From Sporomusa sp. KB1 (GTDB lineage Bacteria > Bacillota > Negativicutes > Sporomusales > Sporomusaceae): a stretch of DNA of 64,000 nucleotides. Location of the stretch: NCBI RefSeq assembly GCF_007830295.1, contig NZ_VLKC01000002.1, positions 4,103,185-4,167,184 on the forward strand. Reading direction: 5' to 3'. Positions 56,539 to 64,000 of the stretch are shown piece after piece (within the stretch, counting starts at the first letter, position 1; each line of letters begins with the position of its first letter). Under the pieces are notes generated by a model. The model did not search any database. It was not told the origin of the DNA and saw only the letters and a program-made list of their open reading frames with translations. The translations under genes were made by a program, and so were the position numbers.

Positions 56539-58245
56539 ATGGCAAGTGATCTGACGTTATTTGGCCTGTATTTTGTAATTCTTTTTGGCCTAGCTTGGCC
56601 ACTTGGCCGGTACATGACCAAAGTATTTAATCTTGAAAAGACTGTCTTTGATCCAGTCTTTCAACCAATAGAAAAATTATTGTATCGCTTAACAGGCGTT
56701 GATGATTCAAGAGAGATGAACTGGAAGCGATATGCGAGTGCGGTTATCTGGTTTAATCTTCTGGGTATGGCACTGGTATTTATCATTCAGATACTGCAAG
56801 ATAAACTACCGTTTAATCCTGAAAATTTAGATGCGGTAGCGCCATGGCACTTAGCTTTCAATACAGCGGTTAGTTTTATGACCAACACTAACTGGCAGGC
56901 TTACGGCGGTGAGACGACAATGAGCTATTTTACGCAGATGGCCGCACTGACTGTGCAGAATTTTTTGTCTGCAGCTACAGGCCTTGCGGTGGCAATAGCC
57001 TTTATCAGAGGTCTTACCCGCAAAACAACGCAGCTTATCGGTAACTTCTGGGTCGACCTTACCCGCAGTGTTATCTATATCCTGATTCCGATAGCAATTC
57101 TGTTTTCAGTGGTGCTTGTCCAGCAGGGCGTACCACAAACGCTGTCCTCCTATGTGAGTGCGCAGACGATCGAGGGAACAGAGCAAAAGATAGCGGTGGG
57201 GCCGGTTGCTTCGCAAGAGGCAATTAAAATGGTGGGAACTAATGGCGGCGGCTTTTTTAATGCCAACTCGGCGCATCCCTTCGAGAACCCTACTCCGCTT
57301 ACAAACTTCCTTGAGACTCTCAGTATCTTTTTAATTCCTGCCGGCTTAGCATTTACCTTCGGGTATATGGTCAGAGACCGGCGTCAGGGTTATGCGATAT
57401 TGGCGATGATGACACTATTGTTTCTAATGATGTTGACCCTTAACTATACCAGTGAACTAGCTGGCAATCCCCTGGTAGCGGCCAACGGCATTAGCGGACC
57501 ATCTGCAATGGAAGGCAAGGAAGTCCGATTTGGTATCGGTGGAACCTCGCTGTTTGCAACCGTAACCACTGCCGCATCGTGCGGGGCGGTAAATGCTATG
57601 CACGATAGCTTTACGCCACTGGGTGGTTTGGTGCCGATGCTGCAAATGATGCTTGGTGAAGTTGTCTTCGGCGGTGTTGGTGCTGGTTTCTATGGCATAC
57701 TTGTCTTTGTAGTGCTTACGGTGTTTATTGTTGGCTTAATGGTGGGACGGACACCTGAATATCTAGGGAAAAAGATAGAATCCAGGGAAATGAAAATGGC
57801 TACTATCGCCATTCTGATTCCGGCTGTTACAATCCTTATCGGCAGTGCCATCGCATCGGCGACAGAGGCAGGAATGGCAGGTATCGCCAACCCAGGTCCC
57901 CATGGCCTGAGCGAAATGCTTTATGCCTTTGCCTCCGCTGCTGGCAATAACGGTAGTGCTTTTGCCGGACTCACGGTCAATACTTTGTTTTACGATCTTT
58001 TACTTGCCTTGGCGATGTTACTTGGCCGGTTTAGCGTTATTATTCCCGTGCTGGCAATTGCCGGCAGTATGGCAGAGAAGAAAATATCACCACCTGGTCC
58101 TGGCACCTTTCCGACCACGGGCTGGCTGTTCGTAGTGTTGTTAGCGACTATTGTGCTGGTGGTTGGTGCATTGACCTTTTTGCCAGCGCTGGCGCTGGGA
58201 CCCATTGTCGAGCACTTACTAATGCTACAGGGTACTACCTATTAA
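56539..58245 (+). CDS. kdpA: K+-transporting ATPase subunit KdpA
   Basis: Channel-like K+-binding subunit of the high-affinity Kdp pump, related to Trk/HKT transporters. Ten or so transmembrane segments; selectivity-filter loops visible as FMTNTNWQAYGGETTMSYF and GTNGGGFFNANSAHPFENPTP; SCGAVNAMHDSFTPLGG near 350 and SAAGNNGSAFAGL near 470 are the other two. 568 residues, normal. Confidence 0.97.
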   Translation: MASDLTLFGLYFVILFGLAWPLGRYMTKVFNLEKTVFDPVFQPIEKLLYRLTGVDDSREMNWKRYASAVIWFNLLGMALVFIIQILQDKLPFNPENLDAVAPWHLAFNTAVSFMTNTNWQAYGGETTMSYFTQMAALTVQNFLSAATGLAVAIAFIRGLTRKTTQLIGNFWVDLTRSVIYILIPIAILFSVVLVQQGVPQTLSSYVSAQTIEGTEQKIAVGPVASQEAIKMVGTNGGGFFNANSAHPFENPTPLTNFLETLSIFLIPAGLAFTFGYMVRDRRQGYAILAMMTLLFLMMLTLNYTSELAGNPLVAANGISGPSAMEGKEVRFGIGGTSLFATVTTAASCGAVNAMHDSFTPLGGLVPMLQMMLGEVVFGGVGAGFYGILVFVVLTVFIVGLMVGRTPEYLGKKIESREMKMATIAILIPAVTILIGSAIASATEAGMAGIANPGPHGLSEMLYAFASAAGNNGSAFAGLTVNTLFYDLLLALAMLLGRFSVIIPVLAIAGSMAEKKISPPGPGTFPTTGWLFVVLLATIVLVVGALTFLPALALGPIVEHLLMLQGTTY

Positions 58246-58257
58246 GGAGTGAAGGAA

Positions 58258-60282
58258 ATGAATGAACGCAGTAGTTTCAATAAAGATATTCTAGTACAAG
58301 CAATCCGGGACGCTTTTAATAAGCTTAATCCTAAGACACAACTTCGTAATCCGGTCATGTTCATTGTCTATATTGGCGCGCTATTAACAGCCTGGTTGAC
58401 TGTCCGTGACTTTTTCATTGGAGAACCAATCACTTTTCCTTTGCAGATAACATTTTGGCTATGGTTTACCGTATTATTCGCCAATTTTGCTGAGGCGGTG
58501 GCTGAAGGTAGGGGTAAAGCCCAGGCCCAATCCTTGAAGACGGCTCGTGCCAAGACTAAAGCGAATAAAGTGACCGGTAACGGTATTATCCAGATGGAGG
58601 CTACCGAACTCCGCAAAGGCGACGTAGTTTTAATCAATGCGGGAGAATTTATTCCCGGTGACGGCGAGGTTGTCGAAGGAATGGCATCGGTGGATGAGAG
58701 TGCCGTAACTGGGGAATCTGCTCCTGTTATCCGCGAATCCGGTGGCGATAGGTCGTCGGTAACTGGTGGCACCAGGGTGCTTTCTGACTGGATTAAGGTA
58801 AAGATTATCGCTAATCCCGGCGAAACATTCCTTGATCGGATGATATCACTGGTGGAAGGTGCGAAACGTCAGAAGACACCGAATGAAATCGCGCTGACTA
58901 TATTGCTCGTTGGTTTGACCATCGTATTTCTAGTAGCTGTGGCAACAATTAAACCCTTTGCCGTTTACTCAGGGACCTTAATCTCAGTGATCACTTTGAT
59001 AGCATTACTGGTTTGCCTTATCCCGACAACGATCGGCGGGTTATTGAGTTCCATAGGGATCGCGGGCATGGACCGCCTCCTGAAACGTAACGTATTGGCA
59101 ATGTCCGGTCGGGCGGTAGAGGCCGCCGGAGACGTTAATGCCCTGTTACTTGATAAGACTGGTACCATTACTCTCGGAAACAGAATGGCGACAGAGTTTA
59201 TCCCTGCACCTGGTATAAACGAAAGTGAACTGGCAGATGCAGCGCAACTGTCATCTTTGGCAGATGAAACCCCTGAAGGACGTAGTGTTGTCGTGCTGGC
59301 TAAAGAAAAATATAACATCCGTGAGCGAGATCTAACTACGCTAGAAGCCGAGTTTGTGCCGTTTACTGCCCAAACTAGGATGAGCGGCGTTAATATCAAG
59401 GGAAATCAAATTCGTAAAGGGGCCATTGATGCTATCCAAAAATATATAGTAGAGCAAGGCGGTCAGTTTCCTGATGCAGTAAAAGCTGCTGCCGAGAATA
59501 TTGCTAAAGCGGGTGGGACACCGCTGATTGTTGCGCAAGGAGCAAAAGCTCTGGGTACTATCTATCTCAAGGATATCGTTAAAGGCGGTATCAAGGAGCG
59601 GTTCCATGAGCTTAGGCAGATGGGCATTAAGACAGTTATGATAACAGGTGATAATCCGCTGACTGCTGCAGCTATAGCTGCTGAAGCGGGGGTAGATGAC
59701 TTTTTGGCAGAGGCAACTCCGGAGGCTAAACTTCGTCTAATCCGCGAATATCAGGAAAAAGGCGTACTGGTTGCTATGACTGGTGACGGCACCAATGATG
59801 CGCCTGCTCTTGCTCAGGCTGATGTAGGTGTAGCAATGAACAGCGGCACTCAGGCGGCAAAAGAAGCCGGTAATATGGTGGATCTTGACAGTAATCCGAC
59901 GAAACTCATCGAAATTGTTGAAATCGGCAAGCAGCTGCTCATGACTCGCGGCTCACTTACAACTTTCAGTATCGCCAATGATGTCGCTAAATATTTCGCG
60001 ATTATACCGGCTATGTTTGCAGGTACCTATCCTGCGATGAATGTTTTTAACATCATGCATTTGGCAACTCCTGAGAGTGCTATACTTAGCGCCGTAATCT
60101 TTAATGCGCTAATCATCGTTGCACTTATTCCGTTGGCACTTCGTGGTGTTAAATACAGGCCGGTAGGAGCGGAAGTCATTCTTCGCAGAAACATTTTAAT
60201 CTACGGTGTTGGAGGATTAATCGTACCGTTCATCGGCATTAAAATAATTGATGTAATAATCGTGGCATTAGGACTTGTTTAA
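58258..60282 (+). CDS. kdpB: K+-transporting P-type ATPase subunit KdpB
   Basis: Catalytic P-type ATPase of the complex. Phosphorylated aspartate in [12 protein letters not shown] near residue 301; actuator TGE motif in VTGESAPV near 160; hinge [21 protein letters not shown] near 508 (shown in part); KdpB-type membrane signature [19 protein letters not shown]. 674 residues from ATG 58258 (AAGGAG upstream); in-frame GTG 58249 is inside that site. Confidence 0.97.
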   Translation: MNERSSFNKDILVQAIRDAFNKLNPKTQLRNPVMFIVYIGALLTAWLTVRDFFIGEPITFPLQITFWLWFTVLFANFAEAVAEGRGKAQAQSLKTARAKTKANKVTGNGIIQMEATELRKGDVVLINAGEFIPGDGEVVEGMASVDESAVTGESAPVIRESGGDRSSVTGGTRVLSDWIKVKIIANPGETFLDRMISLVEGAKRQKTPNEIALTILLVGLTIVFLVAVATIKPFAVYSGTLISVITLIALLVCLIPTTIGGLLSSIGIAGMDRLLKRNVLAMSGRAVEAAGDVNALLLDKTGTITLGNRMATEFIPAPGINESELADAAQLSSLADETPEGRSVVVLAKEKYNIRERDLTTLEAEFVPFTAQTRMSGVNIKGNQIRKGAIDAIQKYIVEQGGQFPDAVKAAAENIAKAGGTPLIVAQGAKALGTIYLKDIVKGGIKERFHELRQMGIKTVMITGDNPLTAAAIAAEAGVDDFLAEATPEAKLRLIREYQEKGVLVAMTGDGTNDAPALAQADVGVAMNSGTQAAKEAGNMVDLDSNPTKLIEIVEIGKQLLMTRGSLTTFSIANDVAKYFAIIPAMFAGTYPAMNVFNIMHLATPESAILSAVIFNALIIVALIPLALRGVKYRPVGAEVILRRNILIYGVGGLIVPFIGIKIIDVIIVALGLV

Positions 60283-60339
60283 CATAGAGTAGGGAGGCAA
60301 CAGGATTATGGATAATTCGATTAAGGGAGCTGAAGGTCA

Positions 60340-60915
60340 ATGTGGCGCCAAATAGTAAATTCATTCAGAATGCTGCTTGTTTTAACAGTTATTACTGGCT
60401 TAGTGTATCCGCTAACTATGGTTGGAGTAGCCAACACGATTTTTCCGTCTCAGGCAAAGGGGTCGTTGATTGAGAGCCAAGGGCAGGTTGTTGGTTCCAA
60501 ACTAATCGGACAGAATTTTACGCAACCGGGTTACTTTCATGGGAGACCGTCATCAGCCGGCAAGGATGGCTATGACGCCGCCGGGTCGTCTGGTTCCAAT
60601 CTTGGTCCCACCAATAAGAAACTAATGGATATGATTGCTGACAACGTGAACAAAGCACGCCAAGAGAACAGTCTTGATGAGAATGCTGCTATACCTGCTG
60701 ATCTGGTAACTGCATCAGCGAGCGGACTAGACCCCGATATTTCCCCAGATGCGGCCTACCTCCAGGTTGAGCGCGTTGCTGAAGCGCGTGGGTTAGCGGC
60801 AAAGGAAGTATACAGTTTAGTGGATAAAAATATTTCAGGCCGGCAACTAGCGCTGTTTGGTGAACCAAGGGTTAATGTATTGGCGCTAAATATGGCGCTT
60901 GATAGCTTAAAATAA
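60340..60915 (+). CDS. kdpC: K+-transporting ATPase subunit KdpC
   Basis: 191 residues: one N-terminal transmembrane helix (about 8-31), then an extracytoplasmic domain with LIGQNFTQPGYFHGRPSSAG and DLVTASASGLDPDISPDAAYLQ. It acts as a chaperone raising nucleotide affinity of KdpB. 58 bases after kdpB, GGGAGC-GAAGG before the ATG. Confidence 0.96.
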   Translation: MWRQIVNSFRMLLVLTVITGLVYPLTMVGVANTIFPSQAKGSLIESQGQVVGSKLIGQNFTQPGYFHGRPSSAGKDGYDAAGSSGSNLGPTNKKLMDMIADNVNKARQENSLDENAAIPADLVTASASGLDPDISPDAAYLQVERVAEARGLAAKEVYSLVDKNISGRQLALFGEPRVNVLALNMALDSLK

Positions 60916-60947
60916 GTATAAATACTGCTTAGGAACTAAGATAATCA

Positions 60948-60965
60948 TTTTGACGGAATTCTGAC
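60948..60965 (+). promoter_or_regulatory. Predicted KdpE site C
   Basis: TTTTGAC-GGAA-TTCTGAC, 11-bp period, centred about 30 bp upstream of the TTGACC promoter hexamer of the small-peptide gene. Confidence 0.6.
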
Positions 60966-60981
60966 ACAATGCCTAAGTAAA

Positions 60982-61010
60982 TTGACCCATTATTTACGGG
61001 ATTGTATGTT
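60982..61010 (+). promoter_or_regulatory. Promoter of the 32-residue peptide gene
   Basis: TTGACC (60982-60987), 17-base spacer, TATGTT (61005-61010); about 75 bases of leader, with a GTCGGGGGGAG stretch. Confidence 0.55.
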
Positions 61011-61083
61011 ATCATTACCCTAAAGTTAATGCACTGAGTCGGGGGGAGTATTAGTTTCATTTTGGGGAAAGAAGGGAAAAGGT

Positions 61084-61182
61084 ATGGATGCTTTAGATCT
61101 AGCCGGTGTGGTATTATTCGTTTTTGGTTTAGGCTTTTGTCTGGGTTTACTTTTGTGGCCAAGATTAATTGGATTCAAATAA
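61084..61182 (+). CDS. 32-residue single-helix membrane peptide between kdpC and kdpD
   Basis: ATG 61084 preceded by AAGGGAAAAGG; sequence starts MDALDLAGVVLF, has one strongly hydrophobic glycine-rich helix (about 7-26) and ends in WPRLIGFK. It differs from KdpF, which is present upstream, in lacking the KPEEF end. It has its own predicted promoter and KdpE-like site and is followed by a terminator, so it would be a monocistronic, K+-responsive membrane peptide. No family known to me. Confidence 0.65.
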   Translation: MDALDLAGVVLFVFGLGFCLGLLLWPRLIGFK

Positions 61183-61263
61183 TATCGGATTGGGATGATT
61201 TGTATCTTTGCTTGTTCTTATCAGCTGTGTAAATGTTAATTCATGTAGGCACGTAGTTGTATT

Positions 61264-61310
61264 AAAAAAAGCGCGTTGGTTTTATTTCAACGTGCTTTTT
61301 TATAATTTTT
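61264..61310 (+). terminator. Terminator between small peptide gene and kdpD
   Basis: AAAAAGCGCGTTG / CAACGTGCTTTTT stem (one G-T pair), 9-base loop, T-rich tail. The 61183-61263 stretch has no other feature. Confidence 0.92.
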
Positions 61311-61349
61311 TTGTTCATTTTTATAATATCTTTACAGGTAGTTTAGAAT

Positions 61350-61385
61350 CTTAGACACCTTTTTGACAGAGGTAAGAGCTATACT
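61350..61385 (+). promoter_or_regulatory. Predicted KdpE site D and kdpD promoter
   Basis: CTTAGAC-ACCT-TTTTGAC (61350-61367, 11-bp period) stands where a -35 should be, followed 12 bases later by TATACT (61380-61385). With no consensus -35, the promoter is probably activator dependent, implying autoregulation of kdpD(E). Confidence 0.55.
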
Positions 61386-61420
61386 AACACTGTAAGTTGC
61401 AACTACTGGAGGAAAATTAT

Positions 61421-64000
61421 ATGTATATGAAACAGGAGAATCGTGCTGATCCTGATACGCTTCTGCAAAAAATATCAAGAAGCGAAATGGGAAAGCTTAC
61501 TGTATTGTTAGGTGCTTCGGCTGGTGTGGGAAAAACCTACACCATGCTGGAGAGTGCCCATGAACGTTTGCGTGAGGGGATCGACGTTGTCATCGGCTGG
61601 GTGGAGCCCCATGGAAGGAAGGAGACAGAAGGATTGGTTTCCGGGTTGCCTGTCATCTTGCCTAAATTGATTACCTATCGAGGCAAGACAATGCAGGAAA
61701 TGGATATTGATGCTATTCTTGTTCGGAGGCCTGATATTGTTTTGGTTGATGAATTGGCACATACCAACGTCCAGGGGTCACGTCATGTGCGCAGATTCCA
61801 GGATGTTGAGGAACTTTTGAAGGCCGGTATCAATGTATATACGACTCTTAACATTCAGCATATCGAAAGTCTGAATGATGTCGTTGCCCAAATTACAGGT
61901 ATTATTGTTCGGGAAACGGTTCCTGATTATGTTGTGGAACAGGCGGATAATGTCCAATTAATTGATATATCGCCGCAAGACTTAATTAAGCGTTTGCAGG
62001 AAGGCAAGGTGTATGTTGCCGGACAGGCAGAACAAGCGCTGCAAAATTTTTTCCGGCAAGGCAATATTAATGCGTTGCGCGAAATGGCCTTGCGGTTTAT
62101 GGCCAGGAGAGTAGACAGTGATTTGAGTGAATATATGCGCGAACACAAGATTGATGGCCCTTGGCCGGCTTCGGGCAAGGTTATGGTATGTGTTGGCGCT
62201 AGTCCTTTTTCTGCTCAGCTTATTCGGGCAGCCTGCAGGCTGGCCGCTGGTCTGCAGGCCGAATGGCTGGCAGTTCATATTGAAACCAATGATAGGTTTT
62301 CTCAAAAGGAAAAGGAACGCCAGCGAGATCGCGTGGCACGCAACATGCGCTTAGCTGAAGAGCTTGGTGCCAAAACAATCAGTATAGCAGGTCGAGATTT
62401 GCTGCATGAACTGTTAGACATTGCCAGAAACAATAATGTTACAGCCATTGTGATCGGCAAGCCTCAACATAGTCGCTTACGGGACCTAGTGCACGAATCA
62501 GTCGTCAATAAGCTGATCCGATATAGCGGCGGAATTAATGTATACGTTATTCAAGCGCAAAAAGAACAGCAAAATCGAAATACACACATCAATACAGAAG
62601 TAGTATCTGATCATGGAAAATGGCAATATTATCTGATGAGTTTGGGCATGACAATGGCTATTAGTGGTTTTGGCTGGTTTTTTAAAGAATTGATAGAAAT
62701 TATCAATATTGCTCTGCTTTATCAACTGCCTGTAACGTTAAGTGCATTTTGGTGGGGGCGCTGGCCTTCTTATTTTACGGCCGTTAGCAGTATGATTCTA
62801 TTTGATTTTTTGTTCATTCCGCCAATACTTACCTTTACTGTCTATGATTTGCGGTATATTTGGAGTTTTATCACGTTTTTGATTGTTGCTTTTATTATTG
62901 GCGGACGTACTGAATTTTTAAGAGAAGAGGCCGCTCTGGCACGCCAACGGGAACGCAGTATTCGTTCATTATATAGTTTTAGTAAAGAGATTGCTGCGGT
63001 AGTTGATTTAAAGACTATTACGCGCAGTTTTGCAATTCAGGCAGCAGATACCTTGGGTCGTCATGTCATGGTGTTATTGCCTGATGAGCATAATCAGCTT
63101 ATGGTATGCGCGGAACATGAGGCAGGAGCTGCAGTGGAACAACATACAAACCATCTGATTGAAAACAGCGCGGAAGCGGCTGTGGCAGCTTGGGTATTTG
63201 GGCACTGCGAAGCTGCCGGACACTCTGCTGAAACTCTGCCAAGTGCTGAATATCTATATTTACCACTGTTTACCCAGGAACGTATTGTCGGAGTGTTAGG
63301 AATAAAAATTATCGAAAAACTTATTACTCCCGAGCAACGCCGTCTCATGGAAGCTTGGGCCGGTTTAGCGGCGATTGCCATTGAAAGAGTACAACTGACA
63401 GAAAAAGCTCGCGAAGCAGCCTTACTGCTGGAATCTGATAAACTTAAGAGCACATTGTTTAATTCAGTCTCTCATGAATTGCGAACCCCGTTGTCATGTA
63501 TTATCGGGTCAGCATTAACTCTTAAAGATGCGGCACAACATTGTTCAGTTGAAGAGAAAAATGAGTTATGGGCTAACATAATCGACGGAGGAAAACGAAT
63601 GGTGCGGGTCGTGGCAAACTTATTAGATACTGCAAGGTTAGAGGGAGGAACTTTCCAACTGAAAAATGATTGGTGTGACTTGCAGGATATTATCGGTGTA
63701 GCCTTGCAGCAGGTGGAGGATCAGATAAAAGAACGGCCAATACTATTAAATATTCCATCTGAAGTTCCCATTGTGCGTGGTGATAGTCGGTTATTAGAAC
63801 AAGTTATGGTAAATTTGCTTGATAACGCTTTAAAATATTCACCATCCAACAGTCCGGTGGAAATATCAATTGTAACAGATAAAAACAGAGTTCAGGTTTC
63901 CATTGCTGATAGGGGTATTGGTATACCAACTGCCGATTTATCACATATTTTTGATAAGTTTTATCGGGCAAAACAAATTGAGAGCAATATTAACGGTATC
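61421..64000 (+). CDS. kdpD: K+-sensing histidine kinase KdpD, 3' end outside window
   Basis: 860 residues are present and the frame is still open at the end; roughly 40 are missing. N-terminal KdpD domain with Walker A GASAGVGKTY near residue 32 and LVDELAHTN near 108, a USP-like domain (VCVGASPFSAQ from about 255), a four-helix membrane region around 400-500, a GAF-like domain, then HisKA with SVSHELRTPLS (phospho-His near 685) and HATPase N box NLLDNALKYSP and G1 ADRGIGIP. Senses K+ limitation and phosphorylates KdpE, whose gene should follow. ATG 61421 has GGAGGAA six bases upstream. Confidence 0.97.
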   Translation, partial: MYMKQENRADPDTLLQKISRSEMGKLTVLLGASAGVGKTYTMLESAHERLREGIDVVIGWVEPHGRKETEGLVSGLPVILPKLITYRGKTMQEMDIDAILVRRPDIVLVDELAHTNVQGSRHVRRFQDVEELLKAGINVYTTLNIQHIESLNDVVAQITGIIVRETVPDYVVEQADNVQLIDISPQDLIKRLQEGKVYVAGQAEQALQNFFRQGNINALREMALRFMARRVDSDLSEYMREHKIDGPWPASGKVMVCVGASPFSAQLIRAACRLAAGLQAEWLAVHIETNDRFSQKEKERQRDRVARNMRLAEELGAKTISIAGRDLLHELLDIARNNNVTAIVIGKPQHSRLRDLVHESVVNKLIRYSGGINVYVIQAQKEQQNRNTHINTEVVSDHGKWQYYLMSLGMTMAISGFGWFFKELIEIINIALLYQLPVTLSAFWWGRWPSYFTAVSSMILFDFLFIPPILTFTVYDLRYIWSFITFLIVAFIIGGRTEFLREEAALARQRERSIRSLYSFSKEIAAVVDLKTITRSFAIQAADTLGRHVMVLLPDEHNQLMVCAEHEAGAAVEQHTNHLIENSAEAAVAAWVFGHCEAAGHSAETLPSAEYLYLPLFTQERIVGVLGIKIIEKLITPEQRRLMEAWAGLAAIAIERVQLTEKAREAALLLESDKLKSTLFNSVSHELRTPLSCIIGSALTLKDAAQHCSVEEKNELWANIIDGGKRMVRVVANLLDTARLEGGTFQLKNDWCDLQDIIGVALQQVEDQIKERPILLNIPSEVPIVRGDSRLLEQVMVNLLDNALKYSPSNSPVEISIVTDKNRVQVSIADRGIGIPTADLSHIFDKFYRAKQIESNINGI

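Overview
The window is chromosomal core sequence from a motile, probably endospore-forming, low-to-mid GC Firmicute. The gene order follows the Bacillus subtilis chromosome closely: flhA-flhF-flhG-cheB-cheA-cheW-cheC-cheD-sigD-swrB, then rpsB-tsf-pyrH-frr, uppS-cdsA-dxr-rseP-proS-polC, rimP-nusA-ylxR-ylxQ-infB-rbfA-nrnA-truB-ribF-rpsO-pnp-ylxY-mlpA-ymxH, and finally asd-dapG-dapA-rnj-tepA-ylzJ. The differences from Bacillus are ispG between rseP and proS, a PilZ gene between flhG and cheB, fapA after sigD, frequent TTG/GTG starts, and a PolC without its exonuclease domain. I infer an anaerobic clostridial or Negativicutes lineage (Sporomusaceae-like); the sequence alone does not fix the genus. 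Almost all genes are on the + strand.

Region by region. 1-12.3 kb is the 3' end of the flagellar/chemotaxis operon: export gate, flagellar placement GTPase and ATPase, PilZ effector, CheB/A/W/C/D, sigma-28, a FapA-family protein and a SwrB-like protein. 12.3-22.5 kb carries ribosomal protein S2, EF-Ts, UMP kinase, ribosome recycling factor, a ferredoxin, lipid carrier and phospholipid synthesis, the MEP isoprenoid genes dxr and ispG, the site-2 protease and ProRS. 22.5-27 kb holds an MgtC-like protein and the replicative polymerase PolC. 27-38 kb is the nusA-infB operon, then rpsO and pnp. 38-44.7 kb has cell-wall and sporulation-type enzymes (YlxY deacetylase, GH18 glycosidase, amidase, M16 peptidase), dUTPase and small membrane or PRC-barrel proteins. 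44.7-49.2 kb is a lysine-riboswitch-controlled dapB-asd-dapG-dapA operon. 49.2-52.2 kb is RNase J, TepA and YlzJ.

From 52.2 kb the conserved order ends and accessory cargo begins: a YheO-type regulator with a threonine-synthase-like PLP enzyme, a membrane diguanylate cyclase behind a structured leader, and the high-affinity K+ system kdpF-kdpA-kdpB-kdpC with a 32-residue membrane peptide gene and kdpD, which runs off the window end.

The most useful observations are: (1) tandem heptamers TTnTGAC with an 11-bp period at four places around the kdp genes, predicted to be the KdpE operator; (2) an unannotated 32-residue membrane peptide between kdpC and kdpD; (3) PolC without the exonuclease insertion; (4) a PilZ gene with no conventional start codon in frame; (5) an unexplained structured leader before a diguanylate cyclase; (6) an Asn/Gln/Gly-rich repeat in IF2; (7) a similar N-terminal module on two adjacent cell-wall hydrolases. 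I saw no mobile element, CRISPR array, tRNA or rRNA gene.
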